From: Streptomyces macrolidinus
Lineage (GTDB): Bacteria; Actinomycetota; Actinomycetes; Streptomycetales; Streptomycetaceae
Length of the DNA: 64,000 nt
Reading direction: 5' to 3'
NCBI RefSeq assembly: GCF_023887685.1
Contig: NZ_JAMWMR010000008.1
Coordinates: 124,001 to 188,000, forward strand
In this document: positions 53,364-61,869 of the stretch, piece after piece
Layout: every line of letters begins with the position of its first letter
Position numbering within the stretch: the stretch's first letter is position 1
Notes under the pieces: generated by a model
Seen by the model: only the letters and a program-made list of their open reading frames with translations
Databases searched by the model: none
Told to the model about the DNA's origin: nothing
Translations under genes and position numbers: made by a program

Positions 53364-54083
53364 GTGCTGTTGCGTGTGCCGAGGTCTGTGTCCGAAGCGC
53401 AGGAGTGCTTGGCCGAGGAGGCGGTGCCGATCGGTGGGGCGACGCTCGTGTGGGCCACGTGGCAGCGGGACGGCTTCCCGGAACTCGCCATGTCCCTAAG
53501 GGAGTTGCCCGAGGCCAACGCTGTGGGACGGGAGACACTGGGCGGTGCGGTACTCCTGCACCAGGTCGACGGGCGGGTACCGGACGTACTGCGCCTGGCG
53601 GCTTCCTCCATCGGCACCGGTGCCGTGCGGCGGACGGCGACGGTCGGCGGCAACCTCGTCGGGAGCACGCTGCGTTGCCTGCTGCCCCCGGCGCTGGTCC
53701 TGGACGCGCGGGCGATCGTGCTCGAACCCGACGGGGTGCGCGAGACGGACCTGGTCGAGGTCGTGGCCAAACGCCCCGTGCTGCTGAGTCTGCGCTGGCG
53801 GGAACCGATCGTCTGTGCGTACCACAAGTCGGCCGGGGAGGTGGGTGGACCGCCGCCCCTCGTGGTCACGTCGGCGGTGCACGCGGAGGAGGGCGGCGAG
53901 CGTCTGCGGGTCGCCGTCCGCGACGGCTATGACGTGCTCAGCGGCAGCGTCGCGTGGGACGGCGATACACGGACGGCTCTCCAGGCCTTGCGTGCAACTT
54001 CCCTTGGCTACGCGCCGATTGCCGCGTGGGAAGTCGTCCAGGCGCAGGTCGCCGACCTGTTGGGCGGTCTCGGCGCGGGCTGA
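53364..54083 (+). CDS. Orphan FAD-binding subunit of molybdopterin dehydrogenase type
   Basis: About 239 residues. VGRETLGGAV and TGAVRRTATVGGNLVGSTLR match the FAD-binding loops of the medium subunit of xanthine/CO dehydrogenases (CoxM). The partner iron-sulfur and molybdenum subunits, normally adjacent, are absent. The diagnostic NP(I/A)-type contacts are weak, so it may be a divergent stand-alone flavoprotein. GTG 53364 is the best start though its GGAAGG lies rather far upstream. Confidence 0.72.
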   Translation: MLLRVPRSVSEAQECLAEEAVPIGGATLVWATWQRDGFPELAMSLRELPEANAVGRETLGGAVLLHQVDGRVPDVLRLAASSIGTGAVRRTATVGGNLVGSTLRCLLPPALVLDARAIVLEPDGVRETDLVEVVAKRPVLLSLRWREPIVCAYHKSAGEVGGPPPLVVTSAVHAEEGGERLRVAVRDGYDVLSGSVAWDGDTRTALQALRATSLGYAPIAAWEVVQAQVADLLGGLGAG

Positions 54084-54131
54084 GGAGGCGGGCAGCGGCG
54101 AAGCAAGCAGGCGGGCGGCTCCGTGCTGTCC

Positions 54132-54800
54132 TCAACGGGAGGCCAGAAGGCCGTCCACCAGAGCGCGGAGACCGTCCAGATAGGTGTCCTCGGCGGTCAA
54201 CGACGCCCAGCGGTCGGCGACTTGCTCCAGGCGAGGCAGCTCGCTCGGGTCGAGTTCGCCGAAGACCCGCTCCCGGTAGGTGGGACGGTCATCGTCGGTG
54301 CGCCGCCGCGCCGCCGTCGTCCGTACGACGATCTCCCCTGCGGTGTAGTACCAGATCGCGCGGTATCCATGAACGGCCTGCCGTGGAGTCAGCCCGCATG
54401 CGAGCAGGCCGTCGATGATCTGCTCGACGAACCACAGGGCGGAGGTGGACAGCAGATCGTCGGCGGTCAGGACGTCCACGATCCAGGGGCAGTCGGCGAG
54501 AGCCGAGTGGATCGCGTCGGTGGCGACGATGACGCGCTCGCGGGGTTCCTCGGGCAGTTCGGGGCGATGCAGCGTCCGAGCGGCGTAGTCGTCCAGCAGT
54601 AGAACGAGCAACTCGTCCTTGCTGCGGACGTGATGGTAGAGCGCCATCGGTGTGCTGCCGATCTCCGCGGCCAGCCGCCGCATGGTCAGCCGGTTCACGC
54701 CGTCGGCGTCCACGATCCGGCGGGCCGCCGCTACGACCTCCTCACGCGAGATACGAGGAGGTCGGCCAAGGGATGTGCGCGGTGCGGACGGTTGCGGCAT
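54132..54800 (-). CDS. TetR family regulator (TetR_C class) of the adjacent exporter
   Basis: 222 residues. LTMRRLAAEIGSTPMALYHHVRSKDEL (residues ~38-64) is the classical TetR helix-turn-helix, and the C-terminal domain with AIWYYTAGEI resembles the tetracycline-repressor-like class. It diverges from the MFS exporter gene with only 56 bp between starts, so it almost certainly controls the exporter and itself. The inducer could be the product of the A-T-TE cluster; inference from location. Confidence 0.9.
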   Translation of the reverse strand: MPQPSAPRTSLGRPPRISREEVVAAARRIVDADGVNRLTMRRLAAEIGSTPMALYHHVRSKDELLVLLLDDYAARTLHRPELPEEPRERVIVATDAIHSALADCPWIVDVLTADDLLSTSALWFVEQIIDGLLACGLTPRQAVHGYRAIWYYTAGEIVVRTTAARRRTDDDRPTYRERVFGELDPSELPRLEQVADRWASLTAEDTYLDGLRALVDGLLASR

Positions 54801-54845
54801 GCCCTCATCATCCCCCAGGTGTCGACAGTGGCGATCTCCGCAGGT

Positions 54846-54868
54846 AGTTTTCTTACATGTACAGAAAC
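54846..54868. promoter_or_regulatory. Candidate TetR operator overlapping the MFS start
   Basis: agttt and aaact half-sites flank an 8-bp perfect palindrome (tacatgta, centred near 54858) that contains the MFS start codon. tagttt at 54845-54850 may be the -10 box of a near-leaderless transcript. The symmetry is imperfect. Confidence 0.45.
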
Positions 54869-56305
54869 TTACGGGGGCGCCCCGGAGTGGTGCTGGCGGC
54901 GGCTGCCGTCGCCCAGTTCGTCGTCGCCCTGGACCTCGCGGTGGTCAACGTCGCACTGCCCGCGATGCGTACCGCGCTGGGATTCGCACCGCTCGATCTG
55001 TCCTGGGTCGTGCATGTCTACGCGCTCACGCTCGGCGGATTCCTGCTGCTCGGAGGCCGTGCATGCGACGTGTACGGCCAGCGGCGGATGTTCGTACTGG
55101 GCCTCGCCGTCTTCGGGGTGTGCTCGCTGGCAGGCGGACTGGCCCAAGCCCCCTGGCACCTGATCGCCGCCCGTGCCGGTCAGGGGGTGGGCGCCGCCGC
55201 GGCCACCCCGGCCACACTGGCGATGATCACCACCACGTTCACCGAGGGCCCCCGGCGGGTGCGCGCGCTCGGCGTCTGGAGCGGGGTGAACGCCGCGGGC
55301 GGAGCGCTGGGCGTGCTCGCGGGCGGACTGCTGACCGAGTACGCGGGTTGGCGCTGGGTGATGCTGATCAATCTGCCCGTCGTGGCGGTGGCCCTCGCGC
55401 TGGTCGTCGCGGGCGTGCCTGCCGAAGCGCGCCCCGCCCGGCGCGAGAGGCTCGATGTGCTCGGCGCGTTCCTCGCGACCGGGGGAGTCGGACTGCTGGT
55501 GTTCGGGGTCGTCCGTACCGACGCCAACGGGTGGGACTCACCGGCCACTTGGGCGATCCTCATCGCTGCGGCCGTGCTCCTCGCGGCCTTCGTCGTCGCC
55601 GAATCCCGGTCTTCCGCATCGCTGTTGCGCCTCGGCCTGCTGCGCAGCCGCTGGGTGGCCGGTGCCAACGTACTCGTCTTCTTCTCCACGGCCGGGCAGT
55701 TCGCGGCGTTCTACTTCGTATCCCTGTATATGCAGCAGGTCTTGGGCATGAGTGCCGCGGCGACCGGCGCCGCGTTCCTGCCGTTCTCCGCGAGTCTGAT
55801 CGTCGGCAGCGTCGTCGCGACCCGCGTCACCGCGGCACGTACGCCCCGGGCCTGCCTGGTGCCCGGCGCCCTGCTGGCCGCCACGGGCCTGGCCTGGTTC
55901 GCCTTCATCAGTCCCGACGGCGGCTTCCTCACCGATGTACTCGGCCCCTGCGTCGTCACCGGCACCGGAGTCGGACTCGTCATCGCCCCGATCGTCACCG
56001 CCGCGACCACCGGCGTCGCTCCCCGCGAGGCCGGGATGGCGTCCGGACTGATGAACAGCTCCCGCCAACTCGGCGGCTGTATCGGCCTGGCCGCGCTGGC
56101 GACGCTAGCGGCACACCGCACCGGCACGTCCACCGACCCCGCCGCGGTCGACGACGGCTACGCGCTCGGTCTGGCCGTCGCCGCCGCCCTCTTCGTGATC
56201 GCGGCGGTCGTCGCGATCGGCGTACTGCCCCGCAGCCGGGCCGAACCGCCCGCGCCGCGCCCCGATGCCCCTACGGAGAACCGACTGGAAGGAACGCTGT
56301 CATGA
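54857..56305 (+). CDS. MFS drug/metabolite exporter (DHA2-like)
   Basis: 482 residues with about 14 membrane helices, the size of DHA2 proton antiporters. FVVALDLAVVNVALPAM in helix 1, LLGGRACDVYGQRRMF (motif A) and the helix-5 region GVNAAGGALGVLAGGLL (motif C-like) are visible. Codon 5 is TTA (54869-54871), so translation depends on bldA tRNA. The start codon lies in the TetR operator and lacks a ribosome site, which suggests leaderless translation. Probable exporter of the cluster metabolite. Coupled by ATGA to the cupin gene. Confidence 0.9.
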   Translation: MYRNLRGRPGVVLAAAAVAQFVVALDLAVVNVALPAMRTALGFAPLDLSWVVHVYALTLGGFLLLGGRACDVYGQRRMFVLGLAVFGVCSLAGGLAQAPWHLIAARAGQGVGAAAATPATLAMITTTFTEGPRRVRALGVWSGVNAAGGALGVLAGGLLTEYAGWRWVMLINLPVVAVALALVVAGVPAEARPARRERLDVLGAFLATGGVGLLVFGVVRTDANGWDSPATWAILIAAAVLLAAFVVAESRSSASLLRLGLLRSRWVAGANVLVFFSTAGQFAAFYFVSLYMQQVLGMSAAATGAAFLPFSASLIVGSVVATRVTAARTPRACLVPGALLAATGLAWFAFISPDGGFLTDVLGPCVVTGTGVGLVIAPIVTAATTGVAPREAGMASGLMNSSRQLGGCIGLAALATLAAHRTGTSTDPAAVDDGYALGLAVAAALFVIAAVVAIGVLPRSRAEPPAPRPDAPTENRLEGTLS

Positions 56306-56742
56306 CGACGACCCCTCTCGCACCCAACTCACCCAACTCACCCAAATCGCCCGTCTCGCCGGTGGACTTGTTCGCCTCGGCGCTGCACATCCACCCCGAC
56401 GGAGAGGTCCGTGCCGCCGAACGGCGGATGACGAGCAGCGACTCCGGCGCCTGGCAGATCGCGACGTTCCACGTGGAGACCGACGCCGATGTCCATGCCG
56501 ACCACTGGGAGATGCACCCGAAGGCCGAGGAGGCCGTGTGCTGCCTGACCGGCGGCGTCCGCTTCCACTTCCGTCCCGTCGAACCCGAAGGCGCCGAGGA
56601 GATGGTGCAGTTGGGGGCGGGCATGGCCGTGATCGTCCCTCGCGGTCGTTGGCATCGCCTGGAACTGGACGCCCCCAGCACCCTGATGTCGATCACCTTG
56701 CGCGAGGGCACACGCCTGGAGAGGCGTACTGACGTGCAGTGA
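56302..56742 (+). CDS. Cupin domain protein coupled to the MFS exporter
   Basis: 146 residues. The N-terminal ~20 residues are a low-complexity NSPNSPKSPVSP stretch from a short DNA repeat. A cupin barrel follows: HADHWEMHPKAEEAVCCLTGGVRFHF (motif 1, His and Glu ligands) and VPRGRWHRLELDAP (motif 2). GGAAGGAACG precedes ATG 56302, which overlaps the MFS stop. Small cupins beside resistance exporters may bind or modify the exported compound; the reaction is unknown. Confidence 0.82.
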   Translation: MTTTPLAPNSPNSPKSPVSPVDLFASALHIHPDGEVRAAERRMTSSDSGAWQIATFHVETDADVHADHWEMHPKAEEAVCCLTGGVRFHFRPVEPEGAEEMVQLGAGMAVIVPRGRWHRLELDAPSTLMSITLREGTRLERRTDVQ

Positions 56743-56841
56743 GGAGTGCCGCCGGCGGATGCGGGGCCCGAGTACCGTACCGGGCAAGAGGGAAGAATCA
56801 TGGCCGGACCTGGGTCCCGCGATGTCGGGGCGTGCCGGAGG

Positions 56842-58512
56842 CTAACCCGCGCGACTGGCCGTCTCGGCCGTCTCGGCAGCCTCGACCGACTTGGCCGTAC
56901 GGTCGGCCGGTCGGCCCGGCGCCCCGGCGTTGACGAAGACGCCCGCGACGGCCGCGGCCAGCAGCATGATGCCCGCGGAGATCCAGGTCGCCACGGAGTA
57001 GCCGTGCACGGTCGCCTCCGCCAGCGCCGCCTTCGCCTGCGGTGTCTGCTCGGCGGGGTTGACGTGGTGGTCGGTCAGCCAGTCCGTGGTCATGCTCGCC
57101 GCGATCGTGTTGAGCAGCGCGGTACCGACCGAACCACCCACCTGCTGCATGGTGTTGAGCGTCGCCGAGGCCGCCCCCTGCTCGTGCGGGGCGACGCGGC
57201 CGGTGGCCGTGGAGATGGCCGCCATGAACGTGACGCCCATGCCGAGGCCCATCAGGCTGATACCGGGCAGAACATGACCGAGGTAGGTGGCGTCGACGTC
57301 CATGGAAGCCAGGAAGGCCAGGCCACCGGCGGCCGTGATCAGACCCGGCGTGATCAGCACGCGGGCCGGAACCTTGTGCAGCAGCCGCGCCGAGATCTGG
57401 GTGGAGCCGATGATCATGCTGGCGGTCATCGGCAGGTAGGCCACACCGGTCCTCAGCGGTGACCAGCCCTTGATGCCCTGCAAGTAGTAGGTCAGGAACA
57501 GGAAGACGCCGAACATGGCGATGGTGACCAGGGCCATCGTCACGTAGGCGCCCGCGCGTTGACGGTCCCTGACGATGTGCAGGGGGAGCAGCGGCGTCCG
57601 GGCGCGGGTCTGCCGCAGCGCGAAGGCGCCGAGCAGCGCAACGCCGCCGAACAGCAGGGTCAACACCCGGCTGTCGGTCCAGCCGCGGGACTCGGCCTCG
57701 CTGAAGCCGTAGACGATGGAGAGCACGCCGGCCGTACCCAACACAGCGCCGAGGATGTCCAGTTGGGCGTCGGTGCGGCGGCCCGAGTCCTTGAGCAGCA
57801 CGGTCGCGCCGATCACCGCGAGGACGGCCACCGGGGCGTTGACGTACAGGCACCAGCGCCAGTCCAGGTACTCGGTCAGGAAGCCGCCGACCAGCATGCC
57901 GATGGCGCTGCCCGCACCGGCGATGGCGCCGAACACACCGAACGCCTTGCCGCGTTCGCGCGGGTCGGTGAAGGTCGTGGTCATCAAGGACAGCGCGGCG
58001 GGGGCCAGTAGCGCGGCGAACACGCCTTGCAGCGCGCGGGCCGCGAAGAGCATGCCGGGGCCGGTGGCTGCGCCGCCGAGCGCCGAGGCCCCGGCGAAGC
58101 CGATCAGGCCGATGACGAAGGCGCGCTTGCGCCCGAACAGGTCGCCGAGGCGACCACCGAGCAGCAGCAGACCGCCGAAGGCGAGGGTGTAGGCGGTGAT
58201 GGCCCACTGCCGGTTGCCGGCGGTCATGCCGAGGTCCTGCTGGGCGGACGGCAGGGCGATGTTGACGATGGTCATGTCCAGCACCACGACGAGCTGGGCG
58301 AGGGCGATGACCACAAGACCCCACCAGCGGCGGGGATCGGGGGTCGGCGGGGAGTCTTCCGTCCTGCCCGCGGAGATACCGGTCCTGCCCACGGAGGTGT
58401 CGGCCTTGCTCATGGATATACCGGTGCCGCCTGCGGCTGTATCGGTGCGGGTGAGGCGTGGGAAGTCGTCGAGGCGTTCGGGGTTGTTGTCGGGAAGAGC
58501 GGTGTCGGCCAT
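56842..58512 (-). CDS. MFS exporter, DHA2 family
   Basis: 556 residues: a ~60-residue polar leader with internal GRTGIS-type repeats, then 14 membrane helices. LVVVLDMTIVNIALPSAQQDLG in helix 1, LLLGGRLGDLFGRKR (motif A) and GSAIGMLVGGFLTEYLDWRW (motif C) are clear DHA2 signatures. A perfect ECF41-type promoter (TGTCACA-16-CGTC, 58564-58590) points at it, so the divergently encoded sigma factor probably drives it. A start after the leader is possible, but ATG 58512 agrees with the promoter spacing. Confidence 0.9.
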   Translation of the reverse strand: MADTALPDNNPERLDDFPRLTRTDTAAGGTGISMSKADTSVGRTGISAGRTEDSPPTPDPRRWWGLVVIALAQLVVVLDMTIVNIALPSAQQDLGMTAGNRQWAITAYTLAFGGLLLLGGRLGDLFGRKRAFVIGLIGFAGASALGGAATGPGMLFAARALQGVFAALLAPAALSLMTTTFTDPRERGKAFGVFGAIAGAGSAIGMLVGGFLTEYLDWRWCLYVNAPVAVLAVIGATVLLKDSGRRTDAQLDILGAVLGTAGVLSIVYGFSEAESRGWTDSRVLTLLFGGVALLGAFALRQTRARTPLLPLHIVRDRQRAGAYVTMALVTIAMFGVFLFLTYYLQGIKGWSPLRTGVAYLPMTASMIIGSTQISARLLHKVPARVLITPGLITAAGGLAFLASMDVDATYLGHVLPGISLMGLGMGVTFMAAISTATGRVAPHEQGAASATLNTMQQVGGSVGTALLNTIAASMTTDWLTDHHVNPAEQTPQAKAALAEATVHGYSVATWISAGIMLLAAAVAGVFVNAGAPGRPADRTAKSVEAAETAETASRAG

Positions 58513-58563
58513 GTGTCGGTCTGCCTTCTGTACGCACATGCTCGGAGTCGGTGACACACACAA

Positions 58564-58590
58564 GACGGCGCCGCCTCGATCCCTGTGACA
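58564..58590 (-). promoter_or_regulatory. ECF41-type promoter of the DHA2 exporter
   Basis: On the minus strand TGTCACA (58590-58584), 16 nt, CGTC (58567-58564), exactly the ECF41 consensus, about 52 bp before the exporter ATG at 58512. Confidence 0.8.
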
Positions 58591-58625
58591 ATGTGGCCGT
58601 GTGACGTGGGACACCGTGCCGGAGT

Positions 58626-58653
58626 TGTCACAACTCGCCGGGGGACCGGCGTC
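58626..58653 (+). promoter_or_regulatory. ECF41-type promoter of the sigma-factor gene
   Basis: TGTCACA (58626-58632), 17 nt, CGTC (58650-58653), 43 bp before the sigma-factor ATG at 58697. It matches the ECF41 consensus with one extra spacer base and implies autoregulation. Confidence 0.75.
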
Positions 58654-58696
58654 TTGTACGTGTGGCAGTACGCGGAGCGGACAGGGGGAGCCGGGC

Positions 58697-59620
58697 ATGA
58701 GCGAGCGGAGTGAACGACCCACGGGCGTGGCCGAGGAGCGCGGAGACCGTGCCACCGACGTGTTCGTGGCCCACAGGAACCTGCTGTTCACCGTCGCCTA
58801 CGAGATGCTCGGTTCGGCCACCGACGCCGAGGACGTCCTGCAGGAGACGTGGCTGCGCTGGGTGGGCGTCGACCTCGCCGTCGTACGGGACGAGCGTGCC
58901 TACCTGGTACGGATCGTCACTCGACAGGCGCTTGACCGGCTGCGCGCGCTCGGTCGGTGCAGGGAGTCCTACGTCGGGCCGTGGCTGCCCGAGCCGTTGC
59001 TGACCGCGCCCGATGTGGCCGACGACGTCGAACTGGCCGAGAGTGTCTCGACGGCGATGCTGCTGGTGCTGGAGACGCTGGCACCGACCGAGCGGGCGGT
59101 GTTCGTGCTGCGTGAGGTGTTCGACCTGGAGTACGGCGAGATCGCCGAAGCCGTCGCCAAGACCCCCGCCGCCGTACGCCAGATCGCGCACCGGGCGCGG
59201 GCCCACGTCGCCGCGCGCCGACCGCGCGGCAACGTCTCCCCGGCCGAGACCCGAGCCGCTCTCGAAGCCTTCCGACGCACCGTCGAGACCAGCGACTTGC
59301 AGAGCCTGCTCGACATCCTCGCGCCGGATGTCGTAGCCCTGAGCGACGGCGGCGGTGTCAAACGCGCCATACTGCGGCCCGTCGTAGGGGTGGACAAGGT
59401 GGCCCGGCTGCTGGCCACCCGTTGGTACCGGCGTGGCGCCGAACGCTCGGTCGAGCTGGTTCAGGTAAACGGCGGCCCGGGGCTGCTCGTTCGACTCGAC
59501 GGGGAGCTCGACGGCGTACTGACGGTGCGGGTCGAGAACGGTTACGTCACCGGGCTCTACCACGTGCGCAATCCGCACAAGCTCTCGCGCGTGGAGCGGG
59601 AGACCGCGGTGAGCCGCTGA
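58697..59620 (+). CDS. ECF sigma factor, ECF41 (SigJ-like) with C-terminal SnoaL-like domain
   Basis: 307 residues. Sigma region 2 (YEMLGSATDAEDVLQETWLRW) and region 4 (EIAEAVAKTPAAVRQIAHRAR) are followed by a ~120-residue SnoaL/NTF2-like domain with LSDGGG, the DGGGK-type motif of group ECF41. In this group the fused C-terminal domain replaces an anti-sigma factor and modulates activity. ATG 58697 follows GGGGGAG. ECF41 consensus promoters lie before this gene, the divergent DHA2 exporter, and the distant CMD-family gene at 36966-37550. Confidence 0.92.
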   Translation: MSERSERPTGVAEERGDRATDVFVAHRNLLFTVAYEMLGSATDAEDVLQETWLRWVGVDLAVVRDERAYLVRIVTRQALDRLRALGRCRESYVGPWLPEPLLTAPDVADDVELAESVSTAMLLVLETLAPTERAVFVLREVFDLEYGEIAEAVAKTPAAVRQIAHRARAHVAARRPRGNVSPAETRAALEAFRRTVETSDLQSLLDILAPDVVALSDGGGVKRAILRPVVGVDKVARLLATRWYRRGAERSVELVQVNGGPGLLVRLDGELDGVLTVRVENGYVTGLYHVRNPHKLSRVERETAVSR

Positions 59621-59976
59621 TCGTGTGCTCGGAGGGGTAGATCTTCGGCCGTGAGGGCGGATTCAGGGTCCTGAAGGTCCTTCGGTACTGACCGCTTCTG
59701 CTCGACTCCGGTCGATTCGCGGGGGATATGCGAGCGCATCGGCGGCGGAGTTATCGGTCTGTCGTACGACACCTCATGCCAGAGCGGGATGCTCACCAGG
59801 CGAAATGGCCAACAACCCACCAAACCCGCCCTGTTGGCGACTACTGTCAGTTGTCGTCAGTCGACGCAGGGTCGAGTGGTTCGGCTCTCCCGACCGGCGC
59901 CGCGATGGCGCATGCCCGAGTCGTACAGACCCGGGCGAGCACCCACGCACCCGACACGCCCAGTACGAGGACAACG
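59621..59976. other. Intergenic region upstream of the kinase-like gene
   Basis: About 355 bp. The kinase frame stays open back to 59728, but the encoded residues are not kinase-like and GC at third positions is low, so I read it as non-coding. It must hold the kinase gene promoter; no consensus element stands out. Confidence 0.5.
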
Positions 59977-61716
59977 ATGTCTCACCTTCGCGCACCGGCC
60001 GCACGCGCAGACCGCCAGGAGGGCGGGCGGCACGGACGGCCGGTCGCCCACCCCCTGCCCTCACCGTCCAGGACGCGCATCAGATCCCGACTGCTGCGCC
60101 TGGCGATCCTGCCGTCCCTCGCGACGGCCCTCAGCGCGGGCGCAGCCGTGCTGTTCGCCGTCCTCTCCACCGACCTCCGCCCCACGCCCCTGCTGTGGGC
60201 CGTGCTCGCGGGCGCCTGCGCGGTGACCGCGGCGGGCATCGTGACCGCCGCTCTGGCCGCGGGCCGCACCGCCCGGTCCGTGGCCGAAGGCCTCGACGCG
60301 TTGCGCGGGGCCGCCGCCCGCGACGAGGCCGAACTGCCCGCCCTCGTGGAGGCGTTGCGCCGAGGCGAGGCGCCGCCCGTACGCAAGCGGCGTGCCGAAC
60401 CCGCCGCGGAAGCCGACGAGTTCACCCTGCTCGCCGCGGAACTGGCCCGCGCCCAGGACAGCGCCGTCGCCGCCGTCGTCCAGGCCGCGCGACTCTCCAG
60501 CCAGGCGGGCAGCGAACAGAAGCTGGCAGTGTTCGGCACCCTCGCGCAGCGCCTTCAGCCGCTTGTGCACCAAGGGATCTCGATCCTCGACGAGTTGGAG
60601 CGCGACACCGAGTGCCCCGATCTGCTCAAGGACCTCTTCCGCGTCGATCACGTGGCCACCCGCATCCGGCGCCACGCCGAGAACCTCACCATGCTCGGCG
60701 GCGCCGAGTCACGCCGCCGCTGGAGCAAGCCCGTCCCCATGACCGAGGTGCTGCGCTCCGCGATCGCCGAGATCGACGAGTACGAACGGGTCAGGCTGGT
60801 GCCGCCGACCGAAGGCGCCCTGCGCGGGCACGCCGTCGCCGACGTCAGCCATCTGGTCGCCGAACTCGTCGAGAACGCCACGGTGTTCTCCGCGCCGCAC
60901 ACCCAAGTCCTGCTCCGCGCAAGCCTCGTCACCTCCGGGCTGGCCGTCGAGGTCGAGGACCGCGGGCCCGGCATGCCCGCCGACGAACAGAACAGGGTGA
61001 ACGCCCTGCTCGCGGACCCCGATCAGGTCAACGCCGCCGATCTGCTGGCGGACGGCCGTATCGGTCTGTACGTCGTCGCCCGGCTCGCCCAGCGGTACGG
61101 CATCCAGGTCCAGGTGCGGACCAACATCTACGGCGGGGTCCAGGCGGTGCTCGTCGTACCGCAGGGTCTGCTCGGCGCCGCGGCTCCTGCCCTGTCCGAG
61201 TCCGTGACTCCCGTAGCGCCGCAGGGGAGGACGGCCGGGGGTACGGGGTCGCTGGGGGTGCCGGTGACGACCGGCGGACAGGAGGCGGAGACCACGGGAA
61301 CGCATCCGGTGCCCCCGCTGCCGGAGGAACACGAGCCGTCCCCGCCGCCGGTCCGCGACGCCGACTGCCCCCAGCAGGACCCCGTCGAGGTCACGCCCGC
61401 CATCCTGGCCGAGGCCACCCTCGCCGACGACCTCCTCGGCAAACCCCTCCTGCCCCGACGCCGCGCCCAGGAGTACAGCGCGCCCGTATTCGAGGACGCC
61501 CCCGCACCGCGACTCGGCCCGGACCCCGACCGGCCCAGGGCCCCGTACCTGGAACCGGAACCGGAACCCGTCACCACGGCGGACCCCCACCTGGAGCCCG
61601 CCATCGCCCCGACCCCGTACCCGGAGTCGCCCCGCCTCGGCCTGCCGTCCGGGGCAGCCCCGGCGTACAGGACGGAACCACGCGCCTGGCGCGTACCTCA
61701 CCACGAGGCCCCGTGA
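59977..61716 (+). CDS. Orphan sensor-kinase-like membrane ATPase
   Basis: 579 residues. Two close membrane helices (about residues 40-90, RLLRLAILPSLATALSAGAAVLF and the following one), a helical region (120-240) and a GHKL ATPase domain: N-box LVAELVENATVFS, G1 EVEDRGPGMP, G2 GRIGLYVVARLAQRYG. The last ~170 residues are a Pro/Glu-rich disordered tail. It resembles the CvnA/nitrate-sensor-like kinases of Streptomyces conservons, but no cvnB-D genes follow and no canonical H-box is visible. GAGG lies 6 nt before ATG 59977. Confidence 0.82.
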   Translation: MSHLRAPAARADRQEGGRHGRPVAHPLPSPSRTRIRSRLLRLAILPSLATALSAGAAVLFAVLSTDLRPTPLLWAVLAGACAVTAAGIVTAALAAGRTARSVAEGLDALRGAAARDEAELPALVEALRRGEAPPVRKRRAEPAAEADEFTLLAAELARAQDSAVAAVVQAARLSSQAGSEQKLAVFGTLAQRLQPLVHQGISILDELERDTECPDLLKDLFRVDHVATRIRRHAENLTMLGGAESRRRWSKPVPMTEVLRSAIAEIDEYERVRLVPPTEGALRGHAVADVSHLVAELVENATVFSAPHTQVLLRASLVTSGLAVEVEDRGPGMPADEQNRVNALLADPDQVNAADLLADGRIGLYVVARLAQRYGIQVQVRTNIYGGVQAVLVVPQGLLGAAAPALSESVTPVAPQGRTAGGTGSLGVPVTTGGQEAETTGTHPVPPLPEEHEPSPPPVRDADCPQQDPVEVTPAILAEATLADDLLGKPLLPRRRAQEYSAPVFEDAPAPRLGPDPDRPRAPYLEPEPEPVTTADPHLEPAIAPTPYPESPRLGLPSGAAPAYRTEPRAWRVPHHEAP

Positions 61717-61869
61717 CCCCGTGACTGTGAAGGAAAGCTGCGGCCGAGCTTAAGAAATCCTCGATGGACCGAGGCGCCCGCCATACGGCAGATTTCAACG
61801 AGATCTCACCCCTCTCTCCGGCGCGGGCTCCTTCGGCGTGCCTTCGTCCGGGATCTCACAACAGGAGCC

